Shown here in pieces: positions 14,030 to 20,103 of a stretch of DNA of 20,103 bases (the first letter of the stretch is position 1; every line of letters starts with the position of its first letter). The stretch is from JBGRQB01 sp041725875 (GTDB lineage: Bacteria; Bacteroidota; Ignavibacteria; Ignavibacteriales; Melioribacteraceae), in the NCBI GenBank assembly GCA_041725875.1, contig JBGRQB010000066.1:1-20103 (forward strand). Reading direction: 5' to 3'. The notes under the pieces are model-generated. The model was not told where the DNA came from, searched no databases, and saw only the letters and a list, made by a program, of their open reading frames with translations. The position numbers and the translations under genes were made by a program.

Positions 14030-14039
14030 ACCGGACTTT
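14017..14039. terminator. Shared bidirectional terminator of convergent genes
   Basis: AAAGTCCGG (14017-14025) and CCGGACTTT (14031-14039) form a perfect 9-bp stem around CTAAA. The loop contains the TAA of the plus-strand gene and, read on the other strand, the TAG of the chemoreceptor gene. A-rich and T-rich flanks make it usable in both directions. Confidence 0.75.
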
Positions 14040-16410
14040 CTTCATATTCCATAATTGCTTTTGTTTCATCAGATAATTTGAATGAATCGTTCAAATTCCT
14101 CAATTCTTCCGTCAGGTCTTTAAAGTCTTCAACATTTTGAGAAATAATTTCCATTCCCGATGCAGTTTGCTGAGAAATAGAATTAATTTCCTCTATATTT
14201 TTAGATATAATTTCACTTACAGAATGCTGCTGTTCATTTGCAGAAGCAATCTGAGATACCTTTTCAGTAACTTCCTGCGAAATATCAACTATCTGTTCAA
14301 GAGCTTCACCGGCTCTGTCTGCCAGATTAATACCTTTTGAAGTCTCAACCGTTCCTTCTTCCATAGAGTTTACAGCTGCATTAGTATCAAACTGGATTTT
14401 ATTTATCATATCCTCAATTTCTTTGGTGGCTTTTGTAGTTCGTTCAGCAAGCTTTCTTACTTCATCGGCAACTACTGCAAATCCGCGCCCCTGTTCACCT
14501 GCACGCGCTGCTTCAATTGCCGCATTTAGTGCCAGAAGGTTGGTCTGGTTTGCAATATCATTAATCACTTCTATTATATCACCAATTTCCTGACTCGATT
14601 TACCTAAGGTTTCAACCACTTCGGCTGATTGGTTAACTTTATCCGAAATTGATTTCATTCCCATTATTGTTTGAGATACAACCTCTCCGCCTTCAACTGC
14701 CGAGTTTTTCGACTGCTCCGCTGTTTCTGACATAACAGAAGCATTTGTGGAAGTTTCCAGAATTGTTGAAGTCATCTCCTCAACAGCAGTTGCAACTTTT
14801 CCTGTCTGGATAGTCTGCATTTCAATTCCGGTTGCAATTTGGTCAGTTAACTGACTTATCTCATTAGCAGCCTCAAAATGTGATCTGAGTGATTCTGAAA
14901 TCTGTTTCATCATTGAGTCAAGATTTTCAACTGCAAGATTTAATACGGTTTTCAGTTCAGCATGATCTCCCTGATATTTACCTGTCATTCTGGCAGAAAG
15001 ATCTTTGTTTGCAACCATTTCAAGTACATCTGCTGCTTCGTGTACAGCGTGGAGAAGGGAATCGATTGTTGAATTGATCTCTTCCAATATTGTTTTGAAC
15101 TCACCCTTATGCTGAGAAGTATCTGCTCTGTACTCCAGATCGCCTGTAAGTGCGGCGTGAGCAAGTTTTTCACTGTCGGTGACTAACAACTCAATACTCT
15201 CTTTCATTCTCTGCATAGAGGCCCCGAGTCGATCCTCTTCTGAGATAATATTAATCTCAACCTCAAGATTTCCTTTTGAGATCTGCTCTGCAACTTCGGC
15301 TTTATCTCTGATTGTCTGCATCATCTTTCTGAGAGAAGCAAGCAGATGTCCGATTTCATCCTGCGAGTTGATATCGGTATCGATATGAATCATTCCCTGA
15401 TCGGCTGCATCGGCAACATCTTTTGAGAGTCTTATTATCGGACTCGAAATAGTATTTGATATATACCAGATTGCCAGAGAAAGAAGTAAAATACTTCCGG
15501 CCAGAATAAAGAGGGAAGTATTAAAAAGAGTATCAAGCGGCTTATTTATTTCTGAAGCGGAAACACTCAAAAGGAGAGTCCAGCCAACCTTATCCATTGG
15601 AACGTAAAAGAAATATTGTTCTTCGCCGTTAAAGGTTACAAGTCTGCTGCCGGTTGAAGCATTGTTGATCTCTTTTTTCAGTTCATCAATTCCGCTGAAC
15701 TCACTGCCGTTATCTTTGAAGTCAGCAATTTTTTTCTTTAATATCAAAGTTGTGTCAGGGTGATAAAGGAACTGAGTATTTTTATCAACAAGCATAATTT
15801 TGCCTGTGTCAAAAAGTTTTGTCTTTGCCAGAAACTCTCCAAAAGTCCTGAAGCTTATATCAATTCCGCCGGCTCCCAAATATTTACCATTATTTTTTAT
15901 GGGATGACGGTAAGAGATAAGTATCTGACCGGTAAGGTAATCTGCGTCAACAGTGTAAACACCATCTTTTGAAGCTTTGGTTTCGATGTACCAGGCGCGT
16001 TTGCCAACCTGATATTCGTCTCCAAGTCTGTGACCCTCTTGCGTATCATAATACATCTGGGTCTTTTCTGAAGCAAGAAAAACCGCTTCGATATCGGGAT
16101 CGTTGTTATTCAGTTTTTGAATATAACGTTTGATGGTAAAATAATTCTTGTCTTTTTTGATATCAGCATATCGTACGTCATTATTTTCCAGCCAGTTCAA
16201 AATTTGCGGATTATCATTAAGAACTTTTGTAATCTTTGCCTTTTCAAAAAGATGGCCTTCAAGGGTTTTTACAACCTTCTGAACTTTTGCCTGCGCCTTT
16301 TCGCGCGATTCATTTAAAAGAATATCTTTTGAAAAATTGTAGTAAACCGCAAATATTATTAAAAGAATGACCAGATTGATACCCAAAACAGATACCCAAA
16401 ACAGATACAA
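14026..16410 (-). CDS. Methyl-accepting chemotaxis protein (Cache, HAMP, MA), 5' end disturbed by a 13-bp duplication
   Basis: This is a membrane chemoreceptor that would sense a small ligand outside the cytoplasmic membrane and signal to CheA/CheW. The first membrane helix is at about residues 3-24. A periplasmic Cache-type sensor covers roughly 35-290, with RAWYIETKAS and YLTGQILISY as dCache hallmarks. The second helix is at 299-318. One canonical HAMP (about 319-372) is followed by additional HAMP-like repeats to about 500. The MA domain has its conserved hairpin tip at 614-655 (NQTNLLALNAAIEAARAGEQ). No CheR-tethering pentapeptide is visible at the C-terminus (EESPV). The intact frame has only TTG 16410 as a possible start and no ATG before residue 119. 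The natural ATG at 16432, opening MNIRKKILVSVLGI, is out of frame because of the duplicated 13-bp unit at 16378-16403 and stops after 40 codons. The gene may therefore be off, weakly translated from TTG, or wrongly sequenced. Confidence 0.88.
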   Translation of the reverse strand: MYLFWVSVLGINLVILLIIFAVYYNFSKDILLNESREKAQAKVQKVVKTLEGHLFEKAKITKVLNDNPQILNWLENNDVRYADIKKDKNYFTIKRYIQKLNNNDPDIEAVFLASEKTQMYYDTQEGHRLGDEYQVGKRAWYIETKASKDGVYTVDADYLTGQILISYRHPIKNNGKYLGAGGIDISFRTFGEFLAKTKLFDTGKIMLVDKNTQFLYHPDTTLILKKKIADFKDNGSEFSGIDELKKEINNASTGSRLVTFNGEEQYFFYVPMDKVGWTLLLSVSASEINKPLDTLFNTSLFILAGSILLLSLAIWYISNTISSPIIRLSKDVADAADQGMIHIDTDINSQDEIGHLLASLRKMMQTIRDKAEVAEQISKGNLEVEINIISEEDRLGASMQRMKESIELLVTDSEKLAHAALTGDLEYRADTSQHKGEFKTILEEINSTIDSLLHAVHEAADVLEMVANKDLSARMTGKYQGDHAELKTVLNLAVENLDSMMKQISESLRSHFEAANEISQLTDQIATGIEMQTIQTGKVATAVEEMTSTILETSTNASVMSETAEQSKNSAVEGGEVVSQTIMGMKSISDKVNQSAEVVETLGKSSQEIGDIIEVINDIANQTNLLALNAAIEAARAGEQGRGFAVVADEVRKLAERTTKATKEIEDMINKIQFDTNAAVNSMEEGTVETSKGINLADRAGEALEQIVDISQEVTEKVSQIASANEQQHSVSEIISKNIEEINSISQQTASGMEIISQNVEDFKDLTEELRNLNDSFKLSDETKAIMEYEESPV
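16378..16407. repeat. 13-bp tandem duplication inside the chemoreceptor start region
   Basis: The unit GATACCCAAAACA is present twice without mismatch (16378-16390 and 16391-16403), followed by a partial GATA. The extra 13 bp shifts the frame by one base relative to the ATG at 16432. Confidence 0.95.
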
Positions 16411-16432
16411 GTATCTTTTTTCTAATATTCAT

Positions 16433-16727
16433 ATTGTTTAACACTTGTGATTCCTTTTGCTGTTAGCAGATGAAGCAGGAGAGAAAATATTTATCGCTCT
16501 CTTCGGCAACTAAAATAACAATCTTTATAGTAAGATTAAACAAAAATTTGAATTAAGATGATATGAGTTGAAAGTGAAAAAGCAGAACTGAAAAAACTCC
16601 ATTAACGATTAACAAGCATTTTCAGCTATACTTTTGATGTTAAAATTGTTATCATTATGCGTTCAAATTCAACTATTGTGAACCGGGGCCATTATTCATC
16701 TTACTATAAATTTAATTATGGATTGCA
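16433..16727. other. Divergent intergenic region between chemoreceptor and KAP NTPase genes
   Basis: This AT-rich spacer has no gene that I can support. It must hold the promoters of both divergent genes. Apart from the weak sigma-28-like match, no clear promoter is seen, and the KAP gene start has no Shine-Dalgarno sequence. Confidence 0.5.
16500..16527 (-). promoter_or_regulatory. Weak sigma-28-like promoter for the chemoreceptor
   Basis: Read on the minus strand, TAAA (16527-16524) is followed after 16 bp by GCCGAAGA (16507-16500). The flagellar sigma factor consensus is TAAA-N15-GCCGATAA, so spacing and -10 are each slightly off. A chemoreceptor is a typical target. Confidence 0.25.
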
Positions 16728-19718
16728 ATGGACAAAAGTAGTTTAAAGCATAACGGCAATTTAATTATAGTTTTAAAAGTAATTTTAACAGGAATTATTA
16801 TTGCTGAAACCTTTCTTTTAACAAACCTGCTTCTTAAAACAAACTTTCTGTCTGGTTTTTCTCATCTTATTAAAAACAAGTTTGTTTCACTTGAAGTAAT
16901 AGGATGGATTTTGACAAGTGTTTATCTCTTTAGTTTAAGTTTGCTGTATGAAAAGGATAAGTTGTTTTTAAAGCTGAAACTGATGCTGAAAAGTAAGAGA
17001 TATGATTTATTTACCGCTTTTTATTTTGGAGTTTTAATAGTTTTCATTTTAAGTGACTGGCAAATAAACTTTTTGGAAGGAGTATTAAATGGTTTTAGAA
17101 ATGAAGTGGTTTTTCTTTTTATTATCTCTCCATTGATAATTTCGGTTATTCTGAAAATAAGAAGTTATCAGACTGCTAAAACAACTGATGAAAATAACAG
17201 CAAAACAAATTTTTTGAAAGATTCAGAGATTAATGATTTTGAAGGTGATAAACTGAATTTGGAAGAAAAAGTAAAAAGCTTTTCTGAAAAGATATATAAC
17301 AATGGCTCGCCTGATAGTCTGGTTTTTGGAGTTGAGGCTCCTTGGGGAACAGGTAAATCTTCTTTTGTGAACTTGTGCAAGTCCTATTTAACCAAAACTT
17401 ATAATGATAAGATAATTTTTTATAAACTTGATCTGTTACAGTTTGAAAAGAAATGTAATATCTTGGAAGAGTTTGTTTGTGGGCTTATAAAGGTAATTAA
17501 CCAAAATGTTTATGTACCTGAAATAAATTATCTTATCTCAAGATCCTATAAATACCTAAAAAAATCTAAATTTTCTTTTTCATTCTTCGGATTAAATATC
17601 GGTATTTCAGATACCTCTGCATCATTTGACAACATTATCGAAAAGCTGGAATTTGAATTAAAAAACTTACCGACAAAAATTATTGTAGTGATTGATAATC
17701 TTGATCGTGTTGATTTTTCTTTGATTAAAGAGTTATTATTTCCATTAAAACGAGTGTTTGAACTTTCCAATGTCTCATATATTTTATGCTATGATTTACA
17801 AAATATCACTTCAATAGAAAATAAAGAACTGGATTCAGAGAAGATAGGAGAGTTTCTTGAAAAGTTTATAAATGTAAACTTTAATTTGATTGTCGACAGC
17901 AAAGAGCAGATCAGGTTTATCGACAATATAAAAGAAGAATCTTTAATTAAAAATATTACTGCTGATCCAATGCCTCTTTCAATGGCTATGGAAGGACTCA
18001 AAGATATATTCAAATCAAAGAATTATGATTTGTATTCATCTCTTGTAGGAGATTTCAGAAAGTTAAAGAAAATCATTAATACAATTGTACTACTCAGATT
18101 AGATGGAGCTGATTTTTATAACTATGATATAGACAAACATGATTTTATTCACCTTCTTTTAATTTATATATGTTACCCGGATTTGTTTCGTAAGATCTAT
18201 AATGAAGAAACAAATGGAAAATTTGGTTTCTTTTCTTTGGTTAGAAAAGGCAATGAAGGTTATCCATTTAAAGGAGATTCAGATTTCGAAAATTCTACCC
18301 ATTTTTCTGACTATATTAGCAGTGGGCAATTGACAAATACTCAAATTTTAGTTTTGAAGAAAGTTTTTGATAAAGAATCAAAGCCTGTAAAAAAGAAGAT
18401 AGACGAAACTAATGATAATCCTTTTGCTTGTTTTAATAATTCTCAAAAGGGGAATTTGTCAAAATACCTAGAATTTATTGCTAATGCTAAACAGGCACCA
18501 GTAATTGAACAAAACCAATTTTATCTGAATCTGGTAGAAAGAATTATCAAAGAACCAGTTAAAAATATTTTTGAGGATGTTAATTTTGCATATAATAAAG
18601 ATATTAGTTCACATATTAAGTTATGGTCTGCAATACAAAATACAAAAAGAGAAAAAATTAGTGTAAGTAAAGCTGAGGAGATAATAGAGTTTCTTGCTGA
18701 TAGTATTAGTTATTATCCAATTATATCATTGAATAACAATTATTCTGATAGAAGGAGTACATTATTATCAATTTTAGCGAAGCTTCTTGATAGTCTGGGA
18801 TGGCAGGATGAGAGCGGATTAAGACGTAATAATACAAACAATAGAATTATAAATATTGCTTATTGGATTTATGGTGAAGAAAAATATAAAGAACAAGGAA
18901 TATTAGAGAGAATATTTGCGAAAGAGAAAAAAATATTGGGGTTGTATAATTTACTTAATTTTAGAGTTGATTGCTTTTCTGAGAATAAACTTGATATTTC
19001 CAATTTACCAAGAGCTCTGGCTCTCCATTCAGATGATAGTTCACAAATAGGGGTAATTTCCAATATGCTCGTTGAAGAAATGAGAGAAATATCACAATCT
19101 GTCTTTAAAGTATTTGATAATGAATATATAAAAGAAAAGAAAAATGTCTTTGCTGAGATTGATAAACTTGAATTAGAAGATTTATGTGGAAAATTTATTG
19201 AGTATGTAATGAGAATGGATGAAGATTCTGCTAGTGAGATAAATCGTAAATATTTATATACATTATCAGATTTAAAAGCGTTTATAGTGTATCAACTTGC
19301 GGCAATTAATATGAACTTGGGAGTAGGTTGTGGATATTACTATAAATCTGGATCAGAAAAGAATAGAGAACAAGATAAAGAAAGTAAAATCAGTTACTTG
19401 ATGAATAAATATTTGTTTGAAATTTGTTTTAGTCCTGAACACAACGAAAATAATTATTTACATTTTATAGACTACATATTTGTAATGTTTATGCGTAAAT
19501 CTGACTATCCTAGTTCATATTATGGCCCTAGCCTAAAGGAGCTATCTAAAACGTTAGATCTAGAAATGTTAACCGAATACTGGAAAAAGCATAAAAATAA
19601 TGTAGTCGATTTAGCAGTTAAAAATTCTGCAAGGGAAGTTTCAACTGGTAACTATAAGGTGACTTATGCTCAGAGAATGACACAAGTAATTGAAGAATTA
19701 GATAAATTGCTAGAATAG
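16728..19718 (+). CDS. Membrane-anchored KAP-family P-loop NTPase
   Basis: This 996-aa protein has four N-terminal membrane helices (about residues 13-35, 52-72, 92-112 and 124-144) followed by a cytoplasmic KAP-type NTPase domain. Walker A is GVEAPWGTGKSS (201-212, K210) and Walker B is IIVVIDNLDR (318-327, D323, D326). FELSNVSYILCYD after it and DFRKLKKIINT further on (about residue 440) fit the KAP arginine-containing region. Membrane segments are a known feature of KAP NTPases, the superfamily of phage-exclusion protein PifA and animal Kidins220. The roughly 400 C-terminal residues are helical and charged and contain no nuclease, protease or other effector motif that I recognise. No partner gene is seen on either side. 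The gene is richer in A+T than its neighbours, lacks a ribosome site at ATG 16728, and lies next to a tRNA gene with a tRNA fragment, all suggesting acquisition. A defence role is inferred only from family and context. Confidence 0.8.
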   Translation: MDKSSLKHNGNLIIVLKVILTGIIIAETFLLTNLLLKTNFLSGFSHLIKNKFVSLEVIGWILTSVYLFSLSLLYEKDKLFLKLKLMLKSKRYDLFTAFYFGVLIVFILSDWQINFLEGVLNGFRNEVVFLFIISPLIISVILKIRSYQTAKTTDENNSKTNFLKDSEINDFEGDKLNLEEKVKSFSEKIYNNGSPDSLVFGVEAPWGTGKSSFVNLCKSYLTKTYNDKIIFYKLDLLQFEKKCNILEEFVCGLIKVINQNVYVPEINYLISRSYKYLKKSKFSFSFFGLNIGISDTSASFDNIIEKLEFELKNLPTKIIVVIDNLDRVDFSLIKELLFPLKRVFELSNVSYILCYDLQNITSIENKELDSEKIGEFLEKFINVNFNLIVDSKEQIRFIDNIKEESLIKNITADPMPLSMAMEGLKDIFKSKNYDLYSSLVGDFRKLKKIINTIVLLRLDGADFYNYDIDKHDFIHLLLIYICYPDLFRKIYNEETNGKFGFFSLVRKGNEGYPFKGDSDFENSTHFSDYISSGQLTNTQILVLKKVFDKESKPVKKKIDETNDNPFACFNNSQKGNLSKYLEFIANAKQAPVIEQNQFYLNLVERIIKEPVKNIFEDVNFAYNKDISSHIKLWSAIQNTKREKISVSKAEEIIEFLADSISYYPIISLNNNYSDRRSTLLSILAKLLDSLGWQDESGLRRNNTNNRIINIAYWIYGEEKYKEQGILERIFAKEKKILGLYNLLNFRVDCFSENKLDISNLPRALALHSDDSSQIGVISNMLVEEMREISQSVFKVFDNEYIKEKKNVFAEIDKLELEDLCGKFIEYVMRMDEDSASEINRKYLYTLSDLKAFIVYQLAAINMNLGVGCGYYYKSGSEKNREQDKESKISYLMNKYLFEICFSPEHNENNYLHFIDYIFVMFMRKSDYPSSYYGPSLKELSKTLDLEMLTEYWKKHKNNVVDLAVKNSAREVSTGNYKVTYAQRMTQVIEELDKLLE

Positions 19719-19906
19719 CAACTGAGGATTTGTTTTTTCAAACAGAGTGAGAAAACTCAATTCCATATTGTGTAGAATTCAGCATTGAGATATCTCAGTC
19801 GTTGCACTTCTTCGATATGACATTACGTGGGCAGGCATCTGATCCGTAGTCAGACGGTCAAAGTATCCAATAAGTTTAAAAGCAAATCTCAGGTAATAAA
19901 AGCAGG
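19719..19906. repeat. Repeat-like spacer downstream of the KAP gene
   Basis: No gene is seen. TGAGATATCTCA (19786-19797) is a perfect palindrome, followed by AGTCGTTGCACTTCTTCGATATGACA. That wording resembles dispersed intergenic repeats that I recall from Bacteroidota-type genomes, but I cannot confirm it here. CCGT (19844-19847) and ACGG (19854-19857) form a small second hairpin. No clear terminator follows the KAP stop. Confidence 0.4.
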
Positions 19907-19951
19907 TTTAGTACCGAAGGTCCCGACTGGTGTCGGGACACATCCTTGCGA
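19907..19951 (-). pseudogene. Degenerate 3' fragment of tRNA-Leu
   Basis: TTTAGTACCGAAGG (19907-19920) and CACATCCTTGCGA (19939-19951) are identical to the 3' end and variable-arm parts of the intact tRNA-Leu at 19990-20003 and 20019-20031. Between them the T-arm is replaced by an 18-bp hairpin, TCCCGACTGGTGTCGGGA, which retains a stem but lacks the TTCGA loop. There is no anticodon or D-arm, so it is not a tRNA. The identity extends 5 nt beyond the tRNA end. It may be an old attachment-site copy or a remnant of tandem tRNA genes. Confidence 0.75.
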
Positions 19952-19962
19952 GTTTAAAAAAC

Positions 19963-19992
19963 AAAAACCCCAATCAAAAGATTGGGGTTTTT
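19963..19992. terminator. Bidirectional intrinsic terminator beside tRNA-Leu
   Basis: AAAAACCCCAATC (19963-19975) and GATTGGGGTTTTT (19980-19992) form a perfect 13-bp stem with an AAAA loop. It starts 3 nt after the tRNA 3' end on the minus strand and can also stop plus-strand transcripts from the KAP side. Confidence 0.9.
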
Positions 19993-19994
19993 AG

Positions 19995-20078
19995 TACCGA
20001 AGGCCGGACTCGAACCGGCACATCCTTGCGAATACTTGATTTTGAGTCAAGCGCGTCTACCAATTCCGCCACTTCGGC
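19995..20078 (-). tRNA. tRNA-Leu (anticodon CAA)
   Basis: The 84-nt gene folds as a class II tRNA. The acceptor stem GCCGAAG pairs with CTTCGGT (first pair G-U) with discriminator A. The D-arm contains GGTAGAC, the anticodon stem is CTTGA/TCAAG with loop CTCAAAA (anticodon CAA at 20042-20044), there is a long variable arm, and the T-arm is GCCGG-TTCGAGT-CCGGC. The 3' CCA is not encoded. It reads UUG codons. Confidence 0.95.
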
Positions 20079-20103
20079 AAGTCTTAGCAAAACAAGAGTA
20101 CAA

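Noticed and set aside
16378..16407. CRISPR or microsatellite array
   Set aside because: There are only two full 13-bp units without spacers. It is a simple tandem duplication.
19907..19951. Second functional tRNA gene
   Set aside because: It has no D-arm, anticodon arm or TTCGA loop, so only a fragment remains.

Overview
The window is AT-rich bacterial DNA. Its gene content is a giant single-chain pyruvate:ferredoxin oxidoreductase, an Rrf2 regulator with clustered cysteines, a Cache chemoreceptor and a tRNA gene without an encoded CCA. It suggests a motile, anaerobic or facultative heterotroph, perhaps of the Bacteroidota/Ignavibacteriota (FCB) side of the tree. That placement is an impression from protein style and base composition, not a demonstrated assignment. 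Several genes have good Shine-Dalgarno sequences (35, 1112, 10744, 12652) and others have almost none (9800, 13613, 16728).

Layout. 1-3160: a ROK sugar kinase with its own terminator, then a two-gene unit of a YjhB-type Nudix hydrolase and a PLP-dependent group II decarboxylase. 3280-5343: a YchJ/SEC-C zinc protein, then an Rrf2 regulator followed 15 nt later by mnmA. A perfect 23-bp palindrome lies over the likely promoter of the Rrf2 gene, and a strong terminator closes the block. 5344-6077: a 734-nt non-coding stretch with several inverted repeats, leading into the 1190-aa PFOR (6078-9650). The PFOR gene has visibly different, expression-type codon use and a textbook terminator. 9800-10591: a LysE-family exporter with an unusual acidic loop.

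10660-13386 is the most coherent candidate system. Four copies of TTAACA/TTAATG spaced exactly 11 bp (a PhoB/PhoP-type direct-repeat array) precede three tightly overlapping genes. These encode a HisC/CobD-like PLP enzyme, a CDP-alcohol phosphatidyltransferase and a LicC-like cytidylyltransferase. Together they could make an amino-phospho-alcohol, activate it with CTP and transfer it to a lipid or other alcohol, possibly under phosphate or OmpR-family control. The pathway is inferred and the substrate is unknown.

13387-16410: a spacer with a perfect CRP-type palindrome nested in a larger hairpin, a small NTF2/SnoaL-like protein, and a convergent Cache-HAMP-MA chemoreceptor. The two convergent genes stop inside the loop of a shared terminator hairpin. 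The chemoreceptor's 5' end carries an exact 13-bp tandem duplication that puts the natural ATG start out of frame. Removing one copy restores a normal N-terminus, so this is a fresh mutation, a reversible slippage switch or a sequencing error.

16728-20103: a very AT-rich gene for a membrane-anchored KAP-family P-loop NTPase (the PifA superfamily), a short repeat-rich spacer, a degenerate 3' fragment of tRNA-Leu, a bidirectional terminator and the intact tRNA-Leu(CAA). This end looks like accessory DNA beside a tRNA integration site and may hold a defence gene.
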